In this document: piece after piece, positions 39,601 through 46,567 of the stretch | Numbering within the stretch: the first letter of the stretch is position 1 | Layout: the number at the start of each line of letters is the position of its first letter | Program-made: the position numbers and the translations under genes | Assembly (NCBI RefSeq): GCF_910592395.1 | Contig: NC_088308.1 | Span: 19,795,501-19,855,500 of the forward strand | Length of the DNA: 60,000 bases | Source: Lineus longissimus | Taxonomy: Eukaryota; Nemertea; Pilidiophora; Heteronemertea; Lineidae | Reading direction: 5' to 3' | The notes under the pieces: generated by a model | Database searches by the model: none | What the model was told of the DNA's origin: nothing | The model's input: only the letters and a program-made list of their open reading frames with translations

Positions 39601-42600
39601 AAAAATGCTGTCCTTAATTGAGAGCCGTCCTGTTTATAGAGATCGGATTAAATGGAAATGACCAATTTGAGACCCAGTGCAGTAGTCGTAATAGAGAAGG
39701 TGTCCTTTAGAGAAAGGGTTTCCTTGATAGAGAGGTGACGGCTAAGGGAGGTTCCAATGTACATGTTTATATGGAAGCATGAGTATGGTAGCTGGACTTC
39801 AGAATGCATGTCTGCATGTCAGCATGTGCAAACTTGGATAGAAATGGTAGATGTCAAAAATCCACTCTTTCATTGTGTCCTAAGCATTGGAAGAGCTATT
39901 GGAAAACTTTCAGGCAAGGGTGGTGTGTTCCCTAAAACTTTTGTCCTAGAAACAGTGGAGTCTGATCAGCTCCTGAAGGTTCGTTAATGTTGTAACGATT
40001 TCTTCTCAAATAGCTTGGGGAGAAAATGAACAAATCAAAACTCATAAATAGACTTTTATAAGTTTTTGGTATAGATATGATATCTTTTTCTACTCTTTCC
40101 TCATTGACTGTGTTGTATTAGAAATGCAGTGGATGTGAACATTTCAGTATTATGGTTGGTAGTTGGTTTTGAAAATAGTTGACGGTAAAATTGGAGGGAC
40201 GGTATACTGGTTGCTTTTGCCGGAATGTTTACATCCACTGAAAATATTTACTGCACCATCCATTTCCTTATGACTTTGAATATATTTCACTTGTTTTACC
40301 CTTTGAGTTAATATAATAGAACAGAATTCATTATTTGTATACTGAATTCGAATGTGAGTGTGCAGCGATGAGATGCTGTGTTGAATGTATAGGGTGATTA
40401 TGAATTGATTCTGACTCCAACATCTATTGGACCATGCTTGGGAATGTGCTCCAGCAATTTGACACGTGAACTGTGCCACGTGACGGCATGACTTCTATGT
40501 AAATTCTGCCTTAAATGAATATCTGTTGTGTTCTGGGCTAACTCAGCTGGCAAGGTTCTTAACAGGCTCGTACAGATTTCTCGGCCATCTCTAACCATTG
40601 CTCTTGTTCTGTCTTCCTTCAGGGTGTCTTCTCGCAAGTGTTTGACCTTGAAGCTGGTGACTTTGACAATGATGACTCGTGCAACAGAGAGGTGTAAGTA
40701 TGTTAATGGCAATGGTTGGTACCTATACGCTCGTCCCATCCTCACAGCGAAGTTGTCAAGATTTGGGCTCAAAATGTTACATTACTGTACTGCAACCACA
40801 TCAGATTCCCAACCATGGCAAGTCGGGGGAGGGGGGCTATCCTTGGGGTGATAGCAGTTGACTAAGTCTTCTGCAACTTCCAGAATGCTCAGTGGCCATA
40901 TTAGGATCCATTATCCTCAGAAATGTAAATGGGTAAGAGAAGTGGAATCACTGTATAAATAATTTGAACCCTGTACCAGTATTGCTTGATGATGCTCAGA
41001 GTAGGAAAATGATAATAATGGGTCATGCCCTTTAAAACATCAGCATAATTTGCATGATTGCAGTTTATTCCGCACTTGTAAACGAGAGGAGTAAGTATGA
41101 CTTCTAATTACAAAATAATTGAAAGGACAAAATGGTGAAAACTGATGTGTTAATAGAAATTTTATGTTCTAATTTTAAACTTTTCTTTGTGGGTTTGATT
41201 TCATACTTTAACAGAAATGTATTCATTTCATTTGAAGGGTCTCTCTATGGTAACCAATCCTAAGGTTATACTCTTTAGGGGCTATTGAAGTTCAAAGTGT
41301 CTATCCCCACTAACTTCTAGGCTGGTTGGTGCACATGGTCCTTCTTTATACGCTTGTATGAACCTCATGCTGATAGTGGGCCTAAACTATCCTAAATACT
41401 TTTTGATCAAAGCTTTAAAAATCTGTTTTTATCTAATGACAAAGATAGGAGCTATTGATGAAAGATTTAGATAGAAGTCGAGATAGAAGCTTGATTACAA
41501 ATTTCGTTGAGCTTTAAAAATGAGAGTAAGAGATTTCTTTTATTTCACAATTAGGGTGCCATGTTCTTTCTGTCCGTGTGTCTGATTAATCACCATGTCA
41601 TATTTATCTCACTTTTATGTAGAATATTCAACTTTCATACTGATTCTCCCAAGCAATGTGTAAATGAAAAAAATGTGGCCGCTGATTTTCAGCTTATGAC
41701 TCCCCTGCCCAGGCCATGATATCAGCATACATAAACTGTAGCCCCCAATTTTGTTTTGCTTGGGCATCTGAAAGGCACTCCGAAACTCTCCATTGATAAA
41801 CCAGGAACTGGACGATGCAGCTCCCTAGTGAACCACTTTGTGCCCCTTTAACAAAGTAGGCATAGAAATGATTTGTTTCAGTTCTTGTATGAACCACTCA
41901 GTTCTCCCCGGCGGAGCCACTCACAAACATGATGCCTGTTCATTTCAGCTCCTCAGAGCCAAGGTTTCCTATCAATATTGGTATAACAGGGTATACGGCT
42001 ACCACAGGAGAGGTAAGAGCACTTGGATTTGTCTGGCTGAGTACATCATCCTCAAGCTATGCCGATTTCCTGGAAAAGATCCATTAGATAGTAAAATAAG
42101 TTATGTTGAGACAAGATTTGCTGAATTTGTTGGACAAGTGGATGACAAAACTTTCTATGATCACATCTGAGTTGGCTCCTTCTGGGATAAGCATGGTAGA
42201 GGTTGCAAAACTTTGAAGCGCCACGTCCTCCTATAATGTGTGTTGGCAAGACTTCTGACCAGTATGGTTGCTGATAGTGATATGTGTATTTCTGTTGCAG
42301 ACTCTGAACATCCCAGATGCATATGAAGATGACAGGTTTGACCCCGTGGTAAGGCCACTCTTTAACTTACAAACGACAAACACAGATATTACTGAATGAG
42401 ATGTCTTACATGAATCACTACTGTTACATCATCTGTGACTAAGTTAAATCAACAATTTCCATGACACTGAGGTGATGTTGTAGATTTTTTGTCATCAGAA
42501 CAGCACATTACATCTTGACATTGACCATTATGGGTGATTTTGCCTATTGAAATTAAAACCTTTTTCTCCCCCAGGTTGACGAAGATGTGGAGGGTGATTT

Positions 42601-45600
42601 CCGTACGCGCAGCATCCTCTGTATGCCGATCAAGAACGCCATGGGTCAGGTGATAGGTGTCATTCAACTCATCAACAAGTTGGATGGCACTGTGTTTAAT
42701 CAAAATGACCAGAATCTCTTTGAGGTACGTGTTGGGTGAAATATAGGCTATGTCTCCTTGCTTAACTTCTGACCTGTAACAAAAGAAGACATATTATCGC
42801 CACATCGCGCATGGCAACACACACAATGTCATTTTATTTCGATGATTTGTCATTTGGGACAGGGAAGCACTTTCACATCTACTTCTTTTACCTCTGGCAC
42901 CGGGGTAAGTGAGACCTTCTCAAGTGCCATCCTGGGTACGGGAGTAACATTTGGCATGAATCATGGATTTCTTTTTCAGGCCTTTGCTATCTTCTGTGGT
43001 CTTGGCATCAACAACACGCAGATGTATGAAAAGGCTGTGAAGGCGATGGCCAAGCAGCGAGTCGCCCTCGAATGTCTCTCATATCATGCAATCGCACCAG
43101 TTGAGGAGGCTGTTAGGTTTAAGGTATGTGTAGGCGTGTAGTTGGCTCTTTGATTTCTCTGGCTGCAGACCGGCCAGTTTCTAAGCACCAGTTGAGAAGA
43201 TGTCATTCCAGGAAAATTGCGACCGGACATGGACTGACCCATAATTTGGCAAAGTTCAGCTTACTCAACAGCTAGATGCACTGATCTAGAAGGGAGCAAA
43301 TTATGTTACCAACCGAGGTATTTGAGAGCCATTTTTGCCCTGCATCCATTCCCTGTTCTCTTTTATTTTCTAGAAACTTCCCATTCCGTCTGCATCATTC
43401 TTCCGTCTCAATGATTACAACTTCAATGACTTCACTCTCGACGATGATGACACATTGAAAGCGTGTATGCGTATGTTCCTTGATCTCGAACTCATTGAAC
43501 GATTCCACATAAACTATGATGTAAGTTAACGTCTGCTTGTGTATTGTATATTCTATAAATTGGACAAAAGACCTTTTCTACAGGCAAAGTTTTTATCATG
43601 ATACCTTTTAACAGAAAAAGGTTTAACAGTTTAGCAACACTGCGACCACCACCCACCTAGTCCTATTCAGAGCTATCGTAGCCTACAACTGTTTGTCACA
43701 ATTAATCAGCATTGTTGTCTTTTCTTTTCAGCTGATGTGTCGCTGGCTGCTGAGCGTCAAGAAGAATTATAGGAACGTGACGTACCACAACTGGCGACAT
43801 GCATTCAACGTGGCGCAGACCATGTACTGTATGATCAGGAATGCACATATGCAGAATGTGATAGGAGACCTTGAGTGCCTGGCACTGCTTGTCGGATGTC
43901 TATGTCATGATCTTGATCACCGGGGCACAAATAATCAGTTCCAAATAAAGTGAGTGAATGCAAAAAGGTGTGACGTAAAATGGGGAGTTGTTTTTACCCT
44001 ATGCACATCAGTTTTCAAATTTCTCAAATTGGATGAAACTACAGTGGAACCCCGGTCGGCGACCACCTCAGTAACGCGACCACCCCGCGAACACGACCAA
44101 AATTCTCCGGTCCCGAATGGTTTTCTCTCTAATTCCCATTAACTGGCCCTCGCTAACACGACCACCCCGGTACCCAGACCGCGACCACCAGCTTGGTCGG
44201 TCCCAAACTGCAAATTAACCCCGCTAACGCGACCATGAGGCCTAATTGCCGTAATCAACCATGACTGCATGGTATCAATTGGCACCTTCTCGCAAATCCG
44301 TGTTGATAATTAGCACCTCGAACACAATGACCATGGGAATCCATATGAAAATAAATGATGTGTAAGTGAGTTTGATCTTGGAGGAACTATACTTCAAGTA
44401 TAATTCCTCCAAGGTTTGATCAAATGTAAGCGCAAATAAAATGAAGAATAAACTTTCTTTTCGACTCACGGCTTGTTTTTTCATCATTTAGTATTAAATG
44501 ATGTCAAGAGGCATGCACACGTAGTTTTTAGGACAAATAAATTATGTTGATTAGTAAGAGTACCGATACTCAAAGTAAAGAATGCTTACTACGTCGTAAT
44601 GTTGATAAAATACGTTATTAAAAAGATGATTTAATCAGTACCAGTTCAAATTGGCTGATGTTAAAGCAGGAAGACATCAGGAAGAATTCTCAACATCTTC
44701 TCACATCACCTCTCTCAATGTTAGCGGGAATATTAGCTTGACATCAAGAAGGGCAGCTGCCGATGGTGTGAATTACATGCTTGTTCTAATTAGCATGCTC
44801 AAGTTTTAATGTAATGTTTGGTCTAATTAGCTCTCGTCAGTTTATTTACTCATTTACATAAGTTGCAAATTAAACGCAAAACACTCAAGAAAATGATTTT
44901 TTATTCGTAATATACACACAAAATTATCGAATCACCCGGTGGCGTAGTCATTAATGCATGTCAATGTACACACAGCAGGACGATGTTTTGGCGGGAAAAC
45001 CTACTTATGATTCCTAAATTCACTAACGCGACCACCCCGGTAACACGACCACTTCGGCTTAGTCCCTTGGGTGGTCGTGTTACCGGGGTTCCACTGTACT
45101 TGTCAACTTGCATTCTAGCTTGGTGAGCTTTAACGTGCTGTGTTTATATTTTCAGGACCATGTCAGCCATGGCACAGCTCTACTCTACCTCAGTTCTTGA
45201 ACACCACCATTTTGATCAATGCATTATGATTCTCAACACAAAAGGCAACGAAATCCTGTCCAATCTCCGCCAAGATGAATATGAGCGAGTCATCAAGATA
45301 CTCGAGAACGCCATCTTGGCTACAGATCTGGCATTATACTTTAGGTATGTTGACCTCAAGGGCAAGGGATACCTCTTCCTCTTTTTCTTCTTTGACCAAG
45401 ATGTTTTAGAATATGAGGCCAAGACAGCTCCTTGTGTAAGAAACTAAATCTATCATGTTGTCACATATTTCTTGTTTCAGATTCCGTGGGGAGTTTTTCA
45501 ACCTTGTCGACTCAGGGCAGGCAAATTGGCAAGACGATGATCACCGAGAGTTACTTCGAAGTATGATGATGACGGCATGTGACGTTGCCGCCATTACGAA

Positions 45601-46567
45601 ACCTTGGGAAGTCCAGAAGAAGGTGGCAGAGCTCGTCGCAGGTGAATTCTTTGAGCAAGGCGATATTGAGAAGACACAGCTCAAGATTAAGCCAATTGTA
45701 AGTAACGAGCGAGGCCTGGTTGTTGAATCGGCATAAGCAGTCACACTGGTGTTTTTACACCGCTGTGACTGCTTATGTTACAGTTGGGCCAGACTTTTTT
45801 TATTGTTTGTAAGTCCAATGCCCTTGTGGTTACTCACCCCACAAATGGCTGTGCTTTCAAACTGTTCACCAAACTGGTGTATGATGATAAAACTAAATGA
45901 GAAATAGTGAATGATATTACTTAAAGGAGATTTAGATTGAGCCTTACATGCATTAAGAACCTCTCATGGATGTTGTTGTTGTTTCAGGATATGATGGATC
46001 GTGATAAGAAGGATCAACTTCCGTCCATGCAGGTTGGGTTTATAGATGCCGTCTGCATGCCTGTCTACCAGGTTAGTAAAGTGTTTAATCAAATTGCTTA
46101 GACCTTTGAAGTTGCCTGACAGAAGCACCTGTGAAAATTTGGTGGTTTACAGTATATGTGTAAAGTAAACCTCCATTCAAGCCATTTGGCCTTTGTAAGC
46201 TGGACCAATCTCAACAAAAGAACATCATGAGGCTATCCCAGTAAATCCTACTGCATTTGTATTCTGTATTAAAAAATGAGTGGTCTTGTAATACATCGCA
46301 TACAATCCATTATGTGGTTCCATGGTAGTATGCTTGGGGATGGAAAAAAGTACAGGGAGGAAGTCCTCAGGCAAAACACTTTCCCTACAATTTCTTTTCC
46401 AGGCCTTTACAAAAGTCTCTGATCGATTTAAACCATTGTCCGAAGGTTGCAAGAAAAATCGTCGTCATTGGCAAGACATTGCTGATCGCCAAAACAAAAC
46501 TGTCGCAGACCAACAGGATACGGAAAAACCTGGCCGGGATAGTGAGGGGAGTACCGTTGGCTCCTGA
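24512..46567 (+). CDS. PDE5A-like: cGMP-specific PDE5-like phosphodiesterase, 3' part of gene (14 firm exons plus one candidate cassette exon)
   Basis: Hydrolyses the 3' cyclic phosphate bond of cGMP (PDE5) or of cGMP and cAMP (PDE11); cytosolic, ending NO/guanylate-cyclase signals. Visible protein is 651 residues with the 69-nt candidate exon, 628 without. Exons: 24512-24673, 27674-27763, 28048-28185, (32024-32092), 40623-40693, 41949-42012, 42301-42348, 42575-42724, 42980-43123, 43374-43520, 43732-43949, 45156-45344, 45481-45697, 45988-46071, 46403-46567. Order: second half of GAF-A with an NKx(n)Fx3DE motif, GAF-B, then the catalytic domain with [24 protein letters not shown] and the SMQVGF glutamine-switch region. 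There is no C-terminal CAAX box, which argues against PDE6. Segments such as LEHHHFDQC and [18 protein letters not shown] are PDE5-like; the GINNTQMY and [11 protein letters not shown] context is shared with PDE11. All phases are consistent and no frameshift is seen. The N-terminus and first half of GAF-A are missing from my model. Confidence 0.93.
24674..27673 (+). other. Intron of the PDE gene, about 3.0 kb
   Basis: GT-AG intron with no further exon recognised. A perfect CRE palindrome lies at 26844-26851 and a short G-rich run (GGGGGGCGGGGG) at about 26696-26707. Otherwise AT-rich and unremarkable. Confidence 0.8.
26844..26851. promoter_or_regulatory. Perfect CRE palindrome TGACGTCA inside a PDE intron
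   Basis: Second full CRE in the window, in the intron after the GAF-A exon. A cyclic-nucleotide phosphodiesterase gene could plausibly respond to cAMP signalling, but the site alone is weak evidence. Confidence 0.25.
27674..27763 (+). CDS. PDE5A-like: PDE exon: GAF-A C-terminal helix
   Basis: Phase 0 to 0, 30 codons: [20 protein letters not shown]...NRRNQ. Strong pyrimidine tract and CAG acceptor, donor GTATTA. The AFCGI.L.NAQLYE pattern is the conserved end of GAF-A and start of the linker helix in PDE5. The donor intron begins with GTATTAC, and the next exon begins with the same seven bases. Confidence 0.95.
28048..28185 (+). CDS. PDE5A-like: PDE exon: inter-GAF helix and start of GAF-B
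   Basis: Phase 0 to 0, 46 codons: [16 protein letters not shown]...[26 protein letters not shown] is a PDE5 hallmark. [11 protein letters not shown] is the first strand region of GAF-B. Acceptor TTTTTAG; the donor GTTGGT is weak. Confidence 0.94.
28186..32023 (+). other. Intron of the PDE gene, about 3.8 kb
   Basis: AT-rich intron. It includes the 175-bp duplication at 31,667-31,944. A 134-codon open frame at 29,590-29,994 on the + strand has no recognised domain and is not supported as a gene. Confidence 0.75.
31667..31944. repeat. Diverged tandem duplication, period about 175 bp
   Basis: Blocks TTCTGATGCTTTGAAAGATGTA, GCATGTGCAAAATCT, TTTTCAATTAAC or TTTCAATTCT, ATCTTAATTAGA and TGAATGGATTGG or TGAATAGATAGG recur in the same order from about 31,667 and 31,842. 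Intronic, ending 80 bp before the candidate cassette exon. Confidence 0.6.
32024..32092 (+). CDS. PDE5A-like: Candidate 69-nt cassette exon in the GAF-B loop
   Basis: Open for 23 codons ([10 protein letters not shown]...PEHIYA). It is bounded by a T-rich acceptor ending CTAAG and a strong donor GTAAGT, phase 0 on both sides. Joining the flanking exons without it gives [16 protein letters not shown], which lines up with vertebrate PDE5 GAF-B without a gap. The exon would add 23 residues to a surface loop. It is therefore either an alternative cassette, a lineage-specific insertion, or a chance open stretch with good splice sites. Confidence 0.5.
33639..33990. repeat. Intronic tandem repeat, period about 52-54 bp, six to seven copies
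   Basis: The unit is GCTATCTTGCTGTTTCTCTA followed by GGATAATGTGGTTATGTGCTCAC and ATATTATAA. Starts are at about 33,639, 33,696, 33,748, 33,800, 33,854 and 33,907, with a decayed last copy. The middle units are most alike. Each unit contains TTTCTCTAG/GAT, which resembles a 3' splice site. Confidence 0.85.
34440..35010. repeat. Diverged intronic tandem duplication, period about 265 bp
   Basis: AAAGGTCACATTGTCTCTGAT.. at 34,461 recurs as AAAGGTCATATTGGCTCTGAT.. at 34,726. Colinear blocks follow (ATCATGTCGTCTGCC/CTC, TGCTGTGT, ATGTTATA.GAC.TCAC, ATCTGCATC / TCTGCTTCCTG, ACTTCAGCT). A partial third copy begins near 34,944 (CTCAGATTTCCATATGATCGG). Non-coding. Confidence 0.65.
35095..35175. repeat. 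Short microrepeat (GCACAGTTCAATAT..GGTTC)
   Basis: Three close copies of (A)GCACAGTTC(A/G)ATA with GGGTTC or GGTTCTG spacers. Intronic and non-coding. Confidence 0.55.
38180..38300 (+). repeat. Dispersed repeat, copy 1 (intronic)
   Basis: The segment from GCCTGGGTTGT through GATTCAGCAA, GGAGAGACCCCTATTAG and CTGGCTCCTGCCTATAG is found in inverted orientation at 48,853-48,965 with the same block order. This marks a dispersed element family without a visible ORF. Confidence 0.55.
39566..39759. mobile_element. Pogo-like MITE, about 194 bp, TA-flanked
   Basis: TA precedes GTGGAACCTCTCTATTCAAG at the left. At the right, TAGAGAGG... and GGGAGGTTCCAA are followed by TA, so the ends form imperfect inverted repeats. 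The interior carries TGGAAATGACCAATTTGAG, the reverse complement of a stretch in the 10,675 fragment. Non-autonomous, no transposase. Confidence 0.6.
40623..40693 (+). CDS. PDE5A-like: PDE exon: [13 protein letters not shown] segment
   Basis: 71 nt, phase 0 in, phase 2 out: [23 protein letters not shown] plus two bases. Acceptor CCTTCAG, donor GTAAGT at 40,694 (an alternative GT two bases earlier would break the frame). Acidic loop after the VF.LE strand, as in PDE5 GAF-B. Confidence 0.93.
41949..42012 (+). CDS. PDE5A-like: PDE exon: GAF-B middle
   Basis: 64 nt, completing a Val codon from the previous exon, then [21 protein letters not shown], phase 0 out. The [11 protein letters not shown] pattern is the conserved GAF motif before NIPDAY. 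Acceptor TTTCAG, donor GTAAGA. The frame that looks longer in a simple ORF scan is not the real one. Confidence 0.94.
42301..42348 (+). CDS. PDE5A-like: PDE exon: [12 protein letters not shown]
   Basis: 48 nt, 16 codons: [16 protein letters not shown]. Acceptor TTGCAG, donor GTAAGG, phase 0 both sides. This small exon carries the best-known GAF signature of PDE5/11. Confidence 0.96.
42575..42724 (+). CDS. PDE5A-like: PDE exon: GAF-B C-terminal half
   Basis: 50 codons: [19 protein letters not shown]...[10 protein letters not shown]...NDQNLFE. The GAF NKx(n)Fx3DE motif appears as NK...FNQNDQ, with Gln where the consensus has Glu. Acceptor CCCCCAG, donor GTACGT. Confidence 0.96.
42863..42904 (+). 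other. Candidate 42-nt in-phase microexon (unproven)
   Basis: Inside the 255-bp intron between the two GAF-B exons. An ACAG acceptor precedes 42 nt with no stop ([14 protein letters not shown]), followed by a strong GTAAGT donor. Length and phase would keep the PDE frame, adding 14 Ser/Thr/Gly-rich residues at LFE/AFAIF. The pyrimidine tract before the acceptor is poor, and no known PDE5 has an insert here. It is listed as a possibility only. Confidence 0.25.
42980..43123 (+). CDS. PDE5A-like: PDE exon: end of GAF-B and linker helix
   Basis: 48 codons: [26 protein letters not shown]...[27 protein letters not shown] and MAKQ.VALE.LSYHA are strongly conserved in PDE5/PDE11. Acceptor TTTTTCAG, donor GTATGT. 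Confidence 0.97.
43374..43520 (+). CDS. PDE5A-like: PDE exon: start of catalytic domain
   Basis: 49 codons: [43 protein letters not shown]. The F.F.DF.L pattern and RMF.DL.L...F.I.Y are typical of the first catalytic helices. Acceptor TTTCTAG, donor GTAAGT. Confidence 0.96.
43732..43949 (+). CDS. PDE5A-like: PDE exon: catalytic core with metal-binding histidines
   Basis: 218 nt, phase 0 in, phase 2 out. It contains [26 protein letters not shown] and [13 protein letters not shown]. The first His of HNWRH is the catalytic proton donor in PDE5. The second His and the His-Asp of CHDLDH are metal ligands (family knowledge). All are intact. Donor GTGAGT at 43,950. Confidence 0.97.
43950..45155 (+). 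other. Catalytic-domain intron, 1,206 bp, mostly transposon
   Basis: A GT-AG intron almost filled by the 1,055-bp TIR element at 44,042-45,096. Subtracting it leaves about 151 bp, in line with the 136-331-bp introns on either side. Confidence 0.9.
44042..45096. mobile_element. Non-autonomous pogo/Tigger-like DNA transposon, 1,055 bp
   Basis: The left terminus CAGTGGAACCCCGGTCGGCG is mirrored by the right terminus ending CCGGGGTTCCACTG. A TA dinucleotide flanks each side (44,040-44,041 and 45,097-45,098), as expected for Tc1/mariner-pogo insertion. Subterminal ACGCGACCACC / ACACGACCACC motifs recur several times in the first 200 bp and near the right end. The centre has a hairpin (about 44,368-44,426, AGGAACTATACTTCAAGTAT..). 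No transposase-length ORF, so it depends on a partner in trans. Confidence 0.85.
45156..45344 (+). CDS. PDE5A-like: PDE exon: catalytic domain, LEHHHFDQC segment
   Basis: 189 nt. The first base completes a Lys codon; then [22 protein letters not shown]...[10 protein letters not shown] and two bases of Arg. [17 protein letters not shown] is close to PDE5. Acceptor TTTTCAG, donor GTATGT. Confidence 0.97.
45481..45697 (+). CDS. PDE5A-like: PDE exon: catalytic domain, third metal ligand
   Basis: 217 nt: completes Arg, then [12 protein letters not shown]...[36 protein letters not shown]...KPI, phase 0 out. The Asp of TACD is the fourth metal ligand. AITKPW lines the substrate pocket. The ORF runs on past the GTAAGT donor by chance. 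Confidence 0.97.
45732..45778. repeat. Hairpin: CATAAGCAGTCACAC..GGTGT / ACACC..GTGACTGCTTATG
   Basis: Near-perfect ~21-bp arms around a T-rich loop, 35 bp into the intron after the third-ligand exon. It would form a stable stem in the pre-mRNA next to the 5' splice site, or it is a small MITE relic. Confidence 0.75.
45988..46071 (+). CDS. PDE5A-like: PDE exon: glutamine-switch and substrate pocket
   Basis: 28 codons: [28 protein letters not shown]. The Gln of SMQ is the invariant purine-binding glutamine, and the Phe of VGF is the stacking residue (family knowledge). Acceptor TTTCAG, donor GTTAGT. Confidence 0.97.
46403..46567 (+). CDS. PDE5A-like: PDE terminal coding exon with stop
   Basis: 54 codons plus [33 protein letters not shown] then a polar tail ending GSTVGS. 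The C..NR..WQ..A..Q pattern matches the PDE5 C-terminal helix. No prenylation motif is present, so membrane anchoring like that of PDE6 is not expected. Acceptor TTTTCCAG. Confidence 0.96.
   Translation, partial: AFTKVSDRFKPLSEGCKKNRRHWQDIADRQNKTVADQQDTEKPGRDSEGSTVGS

Larger units (their letters stand above)
32093..40622 (+). other. Largest intron in the visible gene, about 8.5 kb
   Basis: Flanked by phase-0 junctions. It holds the 52-bp tandem array (33,639-33,990), a triplicated segment (34,440-35,010), a short microrepeat (35,095-35,175), a dispersed repeat (38,180-38,300) and a pogo-like MITE (39,566-39,759). No other exon is recognised. Open frames up to about 109 codons have no recognisable homology. 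Confidence 0.75.

Noticed and set aside
41838-42170. 110-codon + strand open frame overlapping a PDE exon
   Set aside because: It reads the exon in the wrong frame. The true frame gives [21 protein letters not shown] and joins its neighbours in phase.
42842-43141. Open frame running from intron into the AFAIFCGLG exon, as an alternative N-terminus
   Set aside because: Intron read-through. The CAG acceptor at 42,977-42,979 and the phase match with LFE from the previous exon define the exon start.
24512-46567. PDE6 (photoreceptor) or PDE10 identity
   Set aside because: No C-terminal CAAX box. The GAF and catalytic motifs follow PDE5/PDE11, not PDE6 or PDE10. The choice between PDE5 and PDE11 rests on several PDE5-like segments and would need a tree.
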